From positions 1 through 64,000 of the forward strand of contig JAGVWE010000004.1 in the NCBI GenBank assembly GCA_018304425.1: a DNA stretch of 64,000 nt, given 5' to 3'. This stretch comes from Candidatus Iainarchaeum sp. GTDB taxonomy: Archaea; Iainarchaeota; Iainarchaeia; Iainarchaeales; UBA10219. Both the position numbers and the translations under genes were made by a program. Of the stretch, positions 7,909 to 15,817 are shown piece by piece (the stretch's first letter is position 1; each line of letters starts with the position of its first letter). The notes under the pieces were generated by a model that was not told the origin of the DNA, made no database searches, and was given only the letters and a program-made list of their open reading frames with translations.

Positions 7909-9090
7909 TTATAGCAGCCCAACCGTGTACAAGGGGATTTTGTTTTCGCTGGTGTCCAGGGTTTCGGTGACCACCACGTCGGCGCCTTGCCGCCTGTTTT
8001 TGGTCTTTCCGCCTATTTCGAAGGTCTTGCCCTCATACTGGAAGTCGGGGGTCGGGTCGCCGCCCGTTTTCAGGTAACAGCAGTCCACGTGGTTGACGAA
8101 GAATTCCTCCCGCAGCGCCCCGATGTCGGGCATGGTTCCCAGGGAGGCGCATAACGCGTGCCGGTAGGGAAAGGGCAGGTAGTATTTGGCTTCTTTCCGG
8201 GTGCTCTTGGTCGCCCGGCCGCAGGAATACACTTTTTTGATGGCTTCCGTTTTTTGCACGTTGTAGAGGAACCGCATCACCCAGACCTTGTTTTTTCCGA
8301 GCGTGTCGCCGATTTTCGAATAGCTTAATTCCATCGGCTTCGAGGTCGCGATGATTTGGAGCAGCTTGAAGAAGTTTTCCTCCGTGTCCGGGTCGAGGCC
8401 TTTCGCGAGCGACAGGTCCTTTGCCGCAATGGTTTCAATCGTGGAAACCACTGTTTTGTAGAACCCGGTCTTTGCGCCGTACAATACGCCCCCGCCCGCA
8501 TAGTATTCAGCCAGGTACTTGTTTGCATGGCTCGTGTGCCTCGTTATCTCCGCCTTTTCCGCCAGTAATTCCTGGAGGGTGAGCGGGGGGAGGTGCACCC
8601 CCTTTTTGATGCCGAGCCATTCCCGGAAGCCCGCCGGCTTCAGGTGCTCGAGCACCACCCTTCGGGCCAAATCGGCTTTCAAGGTCTTGAGTTGGATGGC
8701 CGATGACCCGGTAAAGGTTACGGAAGCCAGGTTCTGGTCGAAGACTGTTTTGAGGTCGGCGTCCCAGTCGGGTTTCGCGTGTATTTCGTCGATGAACAGG
8801 CGGGTGTGGCCCGCCTCCGCGAGCGCTTTCACGATATCGTAGAGGTCCACGCCACGGAGTTCGCGGTCGTCGGCGGAAAAGTACAGGCCGTTGTTGGCTT
8901 CCGCCAACTGCAATAGCAGCACCGTCTTGCCGATGCCGCGTAGGCCGGTTATGCCCAGGAAGTATTCTTTTTCTTCCGCGATTTTTGCCAGGGCTTCGTA
9001 GGCAAAGCGCTTCAAGGAAACCCCGCTCAATCGTTTCTTGCCCTCCTGGTGGGATTCCAATGCCCGCGTAACGATGCGCGCTTTTTCCAT
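7909..9090 (-). CDS. Archaeal AAA-type ATPase (DUF4143-like)
   Basis: 393 residues. The P-loop is GLRGIGKT, Walker B is LFIDEIH, and a sensor-like TFTGSSAIQL follows; the C-terminal part reads as a winged-helix and a nuclease-like region (TPDFQYEGKTFEIGGKTK), the layout of the archaeal ATPase family that carries DUF4143. Such proteins are common, patchily distributed accessory genes of unknown role. The ATG at 9090 is chosen because a TATA-like TTTTAAATGG is about 25 bases upstream, giving a leaderless mRNA; the open frame beyond it is not conserved sequence. It sits between two degraded copies of the same Cys-repeat gene end, so it may have arrived by insertion or duplication. Confidence 0.8.
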   Translation of the reverse strand: MEKARIVTRALESHQEGKKRLSGVSLKRFAYEALAKIAEEKEYFLGITGLRGIGKTVLLLQLAEANNGLYFSADDRELRGVDLYDIVKALAEAGHTRLFIDEIHAKPDWDADLKTVFDQNLASVTFTGSSAIQLKTLKADLARRVVLEHLKPAGFREWLGIKKGVHLPPLTLQELLAEKAEITRHTSHANKYLAEYYAGGGVLYGAKTGFYKTVVSTIETIAAKDLSLAKGLDPDTEENFFKLLQIIATSKPMELSYSKIGDTLGKNKVWVMRFLYNVQKTEAIKKVYSCGRATKSTRKEAKYYLPFPYRHALCASLGTMPDIGALREEFFVNHVDCCYLKTGGDPTPDFQYEGKTFEIGGKTKNRRQGADVVVTETLDTSENKIPLYTVGLL

Positions 9091-9204
9091 GGGTGTAATA
9101 GGCACCAAACCATTTAAAAGCGTTACATTTTTGTAACGAAAATGGCTTCGTTTGTTTCGTTTCTGTAACGCCGGCAAGCCTGCTTTTACCCCGCTAAAAC
9201 CAGT

Positions 9205-9286
9205 GCCTGGTTTCGTCGTGCTCCCGGGCAAGCGCAGCGACTACTTCACGCACTTCGGCCTTCCCTCGGATGCTAATCCGGTTTAA
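9205..9286 (+). pseudogene. Second short remnant of a Cys-repeat gene 3' end
   Basis: Plus-strand codons 9212-9286 read FVVLPGKRSDYFTHFGL to a TAA, closely matching FVVLPAKRRDCFARFGL at about 7812-7868. DNA identity over the shared stretch is high by eye. It flanks the ATPase gene on its other side and overlaps the stop of the lipoprotein gene. Confidence 0.5.
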
Positions 9287-10854
9287 CCCAGCTGCGCCAG
9301 GCACTTCTCTTTTCTTCCCGCGTTCTGCACCTGGTCGCAGAGCCCGGCGTCCTTGGTTTTGCCGGCCACGTACCGGTAACAGTTTTCCCTCGCGAGATAG
9401 GGGTCTTTTTCGCTGAGGGCCGCGTTCGGGGTTTCCCCGCAGAGCAGGGCATCCTTTTTGGCTACCGCGATTTGGCCGATGCACTCGCCGAGTTGTTCCT
9501 TGAACTTGATGTCCAGGCAAATCGTGTAATCCCCTTTCTTCACGGCCACGCGTTCCAGGCAATCATACCGTATCTGCGCCCCACCCCCGGCCAACTCGAT
9601 GTTTTCACAGGTGCGCTCGCTGCGGCTGCTGACCGCTACTTCCTTGATGCACTCGGATTTCTGGAACTTTTCCCGCAACCCGTTGCAGACCTCGACTCTT
9701 CCCTCGTTGGCCGCCGCGCTGATAATGCATCCGGCCTTGTCCGTTCCCTCCGGGAACTTCGCGCACAGGACCGGCTCATGGATCAAGGCATCCAGTTCTT
9801 TGAGGCAAGGCAACCGGTTCTGGTCGGACACGGCGTCACAGTAGTCCACGGTGAAGGCGTAGGCGGCGGAAGCCGCCTCGCAAGGGTTCCTGGCTTCTCC
9901 TGCCATTCCCGCGCAAAACCCGTTTAACTTCCGCAGCACCAACTGGTTCGCGCCCTCCCGCGCAGTTCCACCAAAACAACCGGCTCTCAGTCCCGCGTCC
10001 TGCACCGGGAGGCAGAGGCTCGCGTCCTTGGACTGCATGGCCACTTCCACCAGGCACTCGTCTCGTTGCCTCCCCGAGGCCTGCAGGCAGGCATGCTTGT
10101 CCGCATTCTTTTTGCCGAAGAACGCGTAGCACTCGCTTTCCTTGGTTGAGTCCATGATTTCCGGGCACAGGGCCTGCTTGTTGGAGCGCTGGGCTGCTGC
10201 CAACAGGCAGGCATCCCCCTCGGGCACGCCCCGGGAACAGTGTTCTTCGATGCCCAGGAGCTGGCCCACGATTTTGGCGCAGTTCTGTTGGTTGGCTTCA
10301 TTCATAATCAGTTCACAGGCCGCCAGGTTGTTGGAGTCCACGGCCGTCTTCGCGTAACACGTGTCCCTTCTCCCCGCCTCTTCGAGGCCCTCACAGAATT
10401 CCGGGTTCTGGGCGCGCACGGCCAGGTTCTTCAAGCAGATGTCTCTTCGCTCCCCGGCCTCGATGGCCAGGCATTCTTCGGGGTTGTTCCTGGCCAGCGC
10501 CATCTTTTCGAAGCAGTCCTCTCTTTTGCTGCCGGCTTGCAGGCACAGGTTTTTCACGCCCACCAGGGGCGCTATTTCCAGGAAACAGGCTTCCCGTAGT
10601 TCCTGGCCCCGGATGGGCTCGCACAGTTGTCCCACGCGGAGGACCGTGGCCCGGTTGTACACGCATTTGTCGATGGAGTCCAGGTACTTGAGGCAGACGC
10701 CCAGGTCCTTCAAGTACTTTTGGGGGATGAGTTCCTGGCCGAGTTCCGGCAGGGGCGTGGCTTCAGGAACCGGGGCTTTTTTCTCGGGTTCCTGGCTGCA
10801 CCCAGCCAAGGCGACCAGCAGCAGGAGCAGGGCCAGGATGTGAACGGGTTTCAA
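9283..10854 (-). CDS. Secreted lipoprotein made of paired-Cys repeats
   Basis: 523 residues. The N-terminus is a signal peptide ending in the lipobox LAGC (Cys19), followed by a Pro/Glu spacer. From about residue 50 to the end the protein is a run of roughly fifteen units of 25-35 residues, each with two cysteines in the pattern C, about ten residues, R-x-x-C, then an Ala-rich helix. The even Cys count and export suggest disulfide-locked helical hairpins in a solenoid outside the cell. No known family is recognised. The start is TTG at 10854 with GGGGGG nine bases upstream, four bases after the stop of the exosortase-like gene, so the two form one operon. Related debris lies at 7660-7892 and 9205-9286. 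Confidence 0.75.
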   Translation of the reverse strand: MKPVHILALLLLLVALAGCSQEPEKKAPVPEATPLPELGQELIPQKYLKDLGVCLKYLDSIDKCVYNRATVLRVGQLCEPIRGQELREACFLEIAPLVGVKNLCLQAGSKREDCFEKMALARNNPEECLAIEAGERRDICLKNLAVRAQNPEFCEGLEEAGRRDTCYAKTAVDSNNLAACELIMNEANQQNCAKIVGQLLGIEEHCSRGVPEGDACLLAAAQRSNKQALCPEIMDSTKESECYAFFGKKNADKHACLQASGRQRDECLVEVAMQSKDASLCLPVQDAGLRAGCFGGTAREGANQLVLRKLNGFCAGMAGEARNPCEAASAAYAFTVDYCDAVSDQNRLPCLKELDALIHEPVLCAKFPEGTDKAGCIISAAANEGRVEVCNGLREKFQKSECIKEVAVSSRSERTCENIELAGGGAQIRYDCLERVAVKKGDYTICLDIKFKEQLGECIGQIAVAKKDALLCGETPNAALSEKDPYLARENCYRYVAGKTKDAGLCDQVQNAGRKEKCLAQLG

Positions 10855-10858
10855 GGCT

Positions 10859-11716
10859 TCATCCCCCCCGTTTCACGGCCTTCTTCCAGTAAAAGCCGGC
10901 GTAGGCAAGGAAGAGGGCCTGGTTCAAGGGGCTTAACGCCAGGGCATTCACCCAGGCGAGGGGCAGGAAACCGAACAAGGCGATGAGGGCAAACAGCCGG
11001 ACTGCCACCAGGGCCAAGGCACCCAACAAGCCGAGGGCAAAGGGTTTGGCCAGCTTCCGGATCCTGAACTCCTTGCCTTCCCACACCCATAGGGCGAGGA
11101 ACGCAATCGAGTACAGGATGAGGGCATCCACTCCCGAGGTCTCTTCGACCGCGGTCACGCGCACGTTGAACACGTTGAGGGAAGGCGGCTTTGCCCCCAA
11201 GTCGAGGAAGGCTTCCACGCCCACCCACTGCAAGGCGTTGACGACCAGCGCAAGCACGGGTGCGGCCAGGAAGTTCCAGTCGAACACGTAGTCAATGATG
11301 TAGAAGGCCAGCACGCTGGGCACGATGTATTGCGTGTACTCCCTGGCCAGCCGCACGAACAAGTCCTTGCCCTGGAAGCCAATGACCAGCAGCAACCCGG
11401 CCAGGGTGCTTAACGCCTTCCGCGGCAGGCCTTCCTCGAAACCCATTCGGAGGGCGAGCACGGCAAGGGTTAGGACCAGGAAAAGGGCAAGCAGTTTCCG
11501 GTTTTCCTTGAACTCGGGCAGGGTTTGCAGCCTCTTTTTTGCGGCCAACGAGAACGCGAACAAGAGGAACGAGCCGAACAAGAAGTTGTTCATGGCCGGG
11601 TTGAAGAACCAGTGACTCAGCCGGCCCTCCAAGAAGTACGTGAAACCGCTCAACGCCGAGTACACGGCCAGGGCCAGTAGCGTGCGCTTCAAGAACCATT
11701 CAAAGCCCTTGTTCAT
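10859..11716 (-). CDS. Exosortase/archaeosortase-like membrane protein, catalytic Cys replaced by Thr
   Basis: 285 residues with about seven to eight hydrophobic segments. Residues 180-250 resemble the core of exosortases and archaeosortases, which cut C-terminal sorting signals and attach surface proteins to lipids: NVFNVRVTAV, then EETSGVDALILYS where active members have (A/E)CSGI(R), and a downstream Arg (Arg240) in a membrane helix. Thr193 stands at the position of the catalytic Cys. It may be inactive, use another mechanism, or be a distant relative. It is the first gene of an operon with the Cys-repeat lipoprotein four bases later. The family call is by motif and layout and needs profile confirmation. 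Confidence 0.5.
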   Translation of the reverse strand: MNKGFEWFLKRTLLALAVYSALSGFTYFLEGRLSHWFFNPAMNNFLFGSFLLFAFSLAAKKRLQTLPEFKENRKLLALFLVLTLAVLALRMGFEEGLPRKALSTLAGLLLVIGFQGKDLFVRLAREYTQYIVPSVLAFYIIDYVFDWNFLAAPVLALVVNALQWVGVEAFLDLGAKPPSLNVFNVRVTAVEETSGVDALILYSIAFLALWVWEGKEFRIRKLAKPFALGLLGALALVAVRLFALIALFGFLPLAWVNALALSPLNQALFLAYAGFYWKKAVKRGG

Positions 11717-11773
11717 GCATGGCTTGGTTGAGCGAACAACTAAAAAACCCCGACTAAAAAGTCGTTTGCCTTG

Positions 11774-12259
11774 CTATCCCAGGCCCTTGATCCAGAAGGG
11801 GTTGACGAAGAACAGGTACACCAACACGGCCAGGGAGAGGCCCGCGCTCAGGTAGCCCACCCAGGCTCCGCCCTCCCAGTCCTCGGGGTGTTCGCCGTCC
11901 TGGATGACGTGCAACAAGTAGCCTAAGACGAACCCCCAAATAGCCGCATCCACGATGGGCAGCGATAGGTTGGTTTCAGCCAGGAACTGGTTTTTCACGG
12001 ACAACAACACGATGGGAACAATGGGGGAGTGGAAGATCCAGCTCCTCGGCCCCAAGACGTTGAGGTTTTTCTTCAAGTACTTGTCCATGTCCGGGCTCAC
12101 GTTAAAGGTTTGGCCGGGGCCGTCGCCGTTCGCCACGCCCAGGAAGACCGAGGCCAGGAAGACCAGGCCCAGGAGGGGGTCGAACCGGCTCAAGTACACC
12201 AGCCAATAGCCGAGGCCCACGACTAAACCGGCTACTACGTGGTCGGGGTGGTTGCCCAT
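11774..12259 (-). CDS. DUF457/YdjM-like membrane-bound metal-dependent hydrolase
   Basis: 161 residues, four membrane segments. The conserved polar motifs of this family are present in order: HPDHVVAG near the N-terminus, SPDMDK, PRSWIFHS and GYLLHVIQDGEHPEDW, giving a His/Asp set that can bind a metal at the membrane surface. Members are called putative membrane hydrolases; substrate unknown. The TATA-like TTTAAATGG about 25 bases before the ATG implies a leaderless mRNA. It is divergent from the RqcH-like gene. Confidence 0.7.
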   Translation of the reverse strand: MGNHPDHVVAGLVVGLGYWLVYLSRFDPLLGLVFLASVFLGVANGDGPGQTFNVSPDMDKYLKKNLNVLGPRSWIFHSPIVPIVLLSVKNQFLAETNLSLPIVDAAIWGFVLGYLLHVIQDGEHPEDWEGGAWVGYLSAGLSLAVLVYLFFVNPFWIKGLG

Positions 12260-12333
12260 GCATAGATTGCCGCTGGCCAGCCATTTAAACCTATTGGGTG
12301 CCTTTAAAATACGTTTTCCGTTTTTCTCCGTTC

Positions 12334-13458
12334 ATGCAGGTTCCCAACCTCACCCTGGCCTATCAAGTGCTTGCCTTGAAGCCCCTGCTGGTGGGCGCCT
12401 TTCTCAACAAAGTGCAGCGGGTCTCCGACAAGGTGTTTAGGTTCCGGTTCCACTCCAAGCAGGGCTCCAAGGACCTGGTCTTCAATGGTTCCGCGTTCTA
12501 CGTTACCTCTTACAAGCTCGAAGCCCAGCCCAGCCAGGGCTTCGCGGCTTTCCTCAAGAAGCGCTTGTACAACAAGCGCGTGGACGCGTTCTACCAGCAG
12601 GGCGTGGACCGCGTGCTGGTGGTGGAGTTCACGGACTACAACCTCGTCCTCGAATTGTTCGCGGACTCCAACATCGTTCTTGCCGACAAGTCGTGGAAGA
12701 CGCTTTCGGCCCTGACGTATGGGGAGTGGAAGGACCGCGTCATCAAGCGGGGCCAGCCCTACCAGTTCCCGGCCTCCAAGGGCTTGAACCCCTGTTTCCT
12801 CAACGCGGGGCAACTGCGGCAACAACTGGTTGGACCGGACCTCATCCGGGCCCTGATTTCGTGCGCGAACATCGCGCCCCCGGTTGCCGAGGAAGCCCTG
12901 GCCTTGGCCGGCCTCGCAAAGACCGCGAAGCCGTCCTCCTTGACCGAGGCCGAACTCGCACGGCTCGCGGAAACCGTCAACGGCTTCTATGGCCGGCTTT
13001 CCCTGGAAACCCTCAAACCCGTTTACTATGCCGGGGAAAAGCTGTTGCTGCCGTTCCCGCTTTCCTCGCTCCAGGCAACCCCTAAGCCGTTCGCTTCCCT
13101 GGATGAGGCCTTTGACGAACTGTTCTCGGATGCACTGTCCTCCCAGGAGGCCGTGGAAAAAACCGCGAAGGCGGAAACCCGGCAGTCCAAGGACGCGTTC
13201 AACCTCGGCCAGCAACTCGCGGCCTTGAAAGAGTTTGAACGGGTTTCCCTGGAAGACCAGCACAAGGCCGAAGCCATTTACGTGCATTACCGTGCATTCG
13301 AGGAAGTCCTGCAAGTAGTTCGGGAGGCAACGGCCAAGGGCGTCCCGCAAAAGGAAATCCTGGCAAAGCTCCGGCAGGCTTTCAGGGAGGGCCGCACGCC
13401 CCTGGAAGTCGTTGACTTGGACTTGAAGAAGCGCGTGCTATCCATTGAATTGAAGTGA
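12334..13458 (+). CDS. rqcH: RqcH/NEMF-like protein, truncated (NFACT-N and coiled coil only)
   Basis: 374 residues. RqcH/Rqc2/NEMF binds the stalled large ribosomal subunit in ribosome quality control and directs C-terminal tailing. The N-terminal NFACT-N domain is recognisable (LTLAYQVLALKPLLVGAFLN, LVFNGS, VVEFTDYNLVLELF), then a central helical region and a coiled-coil ending in KAEAIYVHYRAFEEVLQVV. Full archaeal homologues are about 650 residues and continue into NFACT-R (beta-hairpin and tRNA-binding part); this one stops cleanly just after the coiled coil, with no frameshifted remainder downstream. The missing part may be encoded elsewhere. A TATA-like element (CTTTAAAATAC) about 27 bases before the ATG at 12334 sets the start. 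Confidence 0.8.
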   Translation: MQVPNLTLAYQVLALKPLLVGAFLNKVQRVSDKVFRFRFHSKQGSKDLVFNGSAFYVTSYKLEAQPSQGFAAFLKKRLYNKRVDAFYQQGVDRVLVVEFTDYNLVLELFADSNIVLADKSWKTLSALTYGEWKDRVIKRGQPYQFPASKGLNPCFLNAGQLRQQLVGPDLIRALISCANIAPPVAEEALALAGLAKTAKPSSLTEAELARLAETVNGFYGRLSLETLKPVYYAGEKLLLPFPLSSLQATPKPFASLDEAFDELFSDALSSQEAVEKTAKAETRQSKDAFNLGQQLAALKEFERVSLEDQHKAEAIYVHYRAFEEVLQVVREATAKGVPQKEILAKLRQAFREGRTPLEVVDLDLKKRVLSIELK

Positions 13459-13538
13459 AGCCGCCATCGAATGGAAGCCGGTTACAGCAGAAGAAGATGG
13501 CCATGGCCGCGCCTCGGCCGGGTGCCAAGCCCAAAGCG

Positions 13539-13811
13539 TTATTCCTGCTGTTGCGGGCTCACGAGTTCTCGCTCGTCCACAATGAAGACGTCGGAGACAG
13601 CGGTTACCGCGGAATAGGGCACCTGGATGACCCGGTCCTTGGACGTTATCCTCCGCGCTATCTTGCTGTCCTTGTCGACTTCCACAAGCAGGTATTCAAT
13701 GTCACCGGAAACCTCGTCCACCAGCAGGTCAATCAATTTGCCGACTTCGTCGCCGCGGTTCGTGATGACTCTCTTGGTTGCCAGTTGCCTTGCAATCGTG
13801 TATTTGTACAT
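13539..13811 (-). CDS. PRC-barrel domain protein
   Basis: 90 residues forming one PRC-barrel: ARQLATKRVITNRGDEVGKL, DLLVDEVSGDIEYLLVEV and VPYSAVTAVSDVFIV are the usual strands. Small archaeal PRC-barrel proteins are common; links to RNA metabolism and to cell division (CdpB proteins that bind SepF) are known for some. A SepF gene is present at 41654, so a division role is possible but unproven. It has a TATA-like TTTATATAGG at 13868-13877 and GGTG before the ATG. Confidence 0.8.
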   Translation of the reverse strand: MYKYTIARQLATKRVITNRGDEVGKLIDLLVDEVSGDIEYLLVEVDKDSKIARRITSKDRVIQVPYSAVTAVSDVFIVDERELVSPQQQE

Positions 13812-13865
13812 TTTTTCACCGGTTTTTTTGCCCGCAAAAAAGGGCTAATATTAGAAAGCGAAACA

Positions 13866-13877
13866 CCTATATAAAGC
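13866..13877. promoter_or_regulatory. Shared TATA-like box between the PRC-barrel and taw1 genes
   Basis: CCTATATAAAGC is nearly symmetric and stands about 55 bases before the PRC-barrel start. It could serve both directions. A second plus-strand candidate, TTTAACTA, lies near 13981. Confidence 0.4.
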
Positions 13878-13938
13878 TTTTTGTTAGGCTTTCATATCAA
13901 TTGCCTGGCCTGGCTTGTGTTTCCGAAGAAAAACCGGG

Positions 13939-13965
13939 CCCCTGGCCTCCAGGGGGGCGGCCGCC
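13939..13965 (+). repeat. GC-rich hairpin cluster upstream of taw1
   Basis: CCCCTGG (13939-13945) and CCAGGGG (13949-13955) form a perfect 7-bp stem with a 3-base loop, followed at once by the self-complementary GGCGGCCGCC (13956-13965). Depending on the transcription start it lies in the taw1 leader or just upstream of its promoter. Confidence 0.5.
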
Positions 13966-14025
13966 GGGCGGTGCCCTTGGTTTAACTATGTTTTGCTGTT
14001 CCATTGTTTTCGGGAGCTGACCGTC

Positions 14026-15015
14026 ATGCGCGAGCCAGAGGACTACATGCCCAAGGCCAAAACGGCTTTGCTGCGCAACAAGCAGTATGCCTTGTTCGGT
14101 CACTCGGCTGTAAAAGTCTGCCATTGGACCAAGAAGAGCCTCACCGAGGGCAAGTCCTGTTACAAGGGAAAGTTCTACGGCATCAACAGCCACCAGTGCG
14201 TGCAGATGACGCCCAGCGTGGGCTGGTGCCAGAGTGCCTGCACCTTCTGCTGGCGGCCCCTCTACTTCGACCCTAATGGCTTGAAAGAGGACTTCCTGGA
14301 CGCGCCCGAGGAAATCGTCGAGCAATCCATTCAGGCGCACTTCAAGCAGTTGTCGGGTTTCGGCGCCCAGGTCGGCACCGTCATCTCCAAGGAAAAATGG
14401 GCGGAAGCCCACAAGCCAAGGCACGTCGCCATCTCGCTCTCCGGCGAACCCACGCTCTACCCGAAAATCGCGGAACTCATTTCGGCTTACCGCAAGCAGG
14501 GCATCTCGACTTTCCTGGTCACCAATGGCTTGAAGCCCGAAGCCCTCCAGTTCATGGCCGACACCAACCAGTTGCCCACGCAATTGTATGTCTCCTTCCA
14601 GACCCCCACCGAGCAGATGCAGAAGGACATCAACCGCAGCCGGGAGAAGGACGCCTGGAAGAAGCTCAACCAGACCTTTGAATTGTTTCCCCGCCTGAAG
14701 ACCCGGAAGGTCGTTCGCGTGACCCTCTTGAAGGGCATCAACGACGCCGAGAACCTGATTCAAGGCTTTGCCGACATGATTGGAAAAGGCAAACCCGACT
14801 TCGTGGAAGTCAAGAGCTACATGCACATCGGCCAGTCCAGGCAACGGCTTGGAAGGCACAACATGTGCTCGCACGAGGAAATCAAGGCCTGGTCGCAGAA
14901 GCTCGCGAAGGCGCTTGGCTACCAGTACGCCGACGACAGCCCGGAATCCCTCGTTGCCCTGCTCTGGAACGGAACCACTCCCCGGTTCATCGACTTCTCG
15001 AACCAGGCGGTTTAA
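14026..15015 (+). CDS. taw1: 4-demethylwyosine synthase (TYW1/Taw1), radical SAM
   Basis: 329 residues. Taw1 makes the tricyclic 4-demethylwyosine base at G37 of tRNA-Phe from N1-methylguanosine and pyruvate. The radical SAM triad is CQSACTFCW (CxxxCxxC), preceded by QMTPSVGW; other family marks are HVAISLSGEPTLYPKI, FLVTNG, QLYVSFQTP, and VEVKSYMHIGQSRQRL. Further cysteines at the N-terminus (VCHWTKKSL, KSCYKGKFYG) match the second cluster of archaeal Taw1. The ATG at 14026 follows GGGAG; the in-frame region upstream is the GC-rich hairpin and not coding. Confidence 0.95.
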   Translation: MREPEDYMPKAKTALLRNKQYALFGHSAVKVCHWTKKSLTEGKSCYKGKFYGINSHQCVQMTPSVGWCQSACTFCWRPLYFDPNGLKEDFLDAPEEIVEQSIQAHFKQLSGFGAQVGTVISKEKWAEAHKPRHVAISLSGEPTLYPKIAELISAYRKQGISTFLVTNGLKPEALQFMADTNQLPTQLYVSFQTPTEQMQKDINRSREKDAWKKLNQTFELFPRLKTRKVVRVTLLKGINDAENLIQGFADMIGKGKPDFVEVKSYMHIGQSRQRLGRHNMCSHEEIKAWSQKLAKALGYQYADDSPESLVALLWNGTTPRFIDFSNQAV

Positions 15016-15077
15016 ATTTAAACGTTCTTGTCAGGCAACCCTTATTAATCCCAAATCCCTAATTAGTTCCGGTTTCC

Positions 15078-15458
15078 ATGGCCGAGTTAAAGGGCGTCAA
15101 GTCCTATGAGGGCGAGTTCGACGAGGAAGAAGACGAGCAGGGATTGCCAGGAGAAGAAGAACCAGGGCTTTCCGTCAAGTTGCCGGGCCGGAAGCGGAAG
15201 CGCCGGGGCTTGAAGGACGTGGGCCCCAGTTTTTGGACTGCGCAACGCGTGTTCATCTTGTTCGTGTTCCTCTTGGGCCTGGTGTTGGGCGGCTTCCTCG
15301 CCCACCAGTACGTGGAACCCGAACTCAACAAGCGGATTGTCAACGACTTGAACGCCTTCAACGCCACCAACAAGGCCTTGGACCGCAAAGTCGATTTCCT
15401 GGTCGAGTGCCTGCACTCCCAGCAAGTGAACCCGGACACGTGCCTCAAAGAACAATAA
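15078..15458 (+). CDS. Single-pass membrane protein of unknown function
   Basis: 126 residues. An acidic N-terminus (EFDEEEDEQ), a basic patch (GRKRKRR), one transmembrane helix (about 57-78), and a helical C-terminal domain with two cysteines. The positive patch before the helix predicts the N-terminus in the cytoplasm and the C-terminus outside. No family recognised. A terminator-like hairpin follows the stop. Confidence 0.6.
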   Translation: MAELKGVKSYEGEFDEEEDEQGLPGEEEPGLSVKLPGRKRKRRGLKDVGPSFWTAQRVFILFVFLLGLVLGGFLAHQYVEPELNKRIVNDLNAFNATNKALDRKVDFLVECLHSQQVNPDTCLKEQ

Positions 15459-15479
15459 AAGAAGGAGAAAAAAATAGGG

Positions 15480-15513
15480 CGGGATCGGCCCGAAGGCCAG
15501 ACCCGTTTTTTTT
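15480..15513 (+). terminator. Hairpin plus T-tract terminator
   Basis: CGGG (15480-15483) and GGCC (15487-15490) pair with GGCC (15495-15498) and CCCG (15502-15505) around a CGAA loop, followed by eight T at 15506-15513. It ends the membrane-protein transcript and lies between convergent genes. Hairpin-plus-T terminators are usual in bacteria; archaea need mainly the T-tract. Confidence 0.6.
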
Positions 15514-15518
15514 GTCGC

Positions 15519-15719
15519 TTATTTTCCGCAGCAGCTGTGGCCCTCGCATTCCTGGCAGTGCATGAACACCTTGATGGCGCCCAAAATCACCAGCATGACG
15601 CCCAGCCAGTGAACCCCTGCAAGGGGTAATTGGACGAGGCCCTTGGCCGTTGCCAGCCACAGCAAGCCGATGACTATCATCAGGCCGCCGCACATCTTCC
15701 TGCATTTACCGCACATCAT
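15519..15719 (-). CDS. Tiny Cys-rich two-helix membrane protein
   Basis: 66 residues: two membrane helices (about 11-29 and 36-52) flanked by cysteines at both ends, MMCGKCRKMC at the N-terminus and CQECEGHSCCGK at the C-terminus. Both clusters would lie on the same side and could bind a metal or form disulfides. The start at 15719 is supported by GGGAGGG upstream and a TTTATTAAGG element near 15760. The longer open frame upstream is spurious. Confidence 0.6.
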   Translation of the reverse strand: MMCGKCRKMCGGLMIVIGLLWLATAKGLVQLPLAGVHWLGVMLVILGAIKVFMHCQECEGHSCCGK

Positions 15720-15784
15720 ATGGATAATCCCTCCCCAAGCAAGAAGCCCAAACCCCTTAATAAACTTAATTTTCCCGTCAGCGC

Positions 15785-15797
15785 ACCTATTTAAAGT
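15785..15797. promoter_or_regulatory. TATA-like box for the gene at 15818
   Basis: ACCTATTTAAAGT lies 22-33 bases before the ATG at 15818, placed for a leaderless plus-strand message. Its minus-strand reading (ACTTTAAATAGG) could also help transcribe the small Cys-rich gene. Confidence 0.45.
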
Positions 15798-15817
15798 CCG
15801 AAAGCCAATAACCTTGC

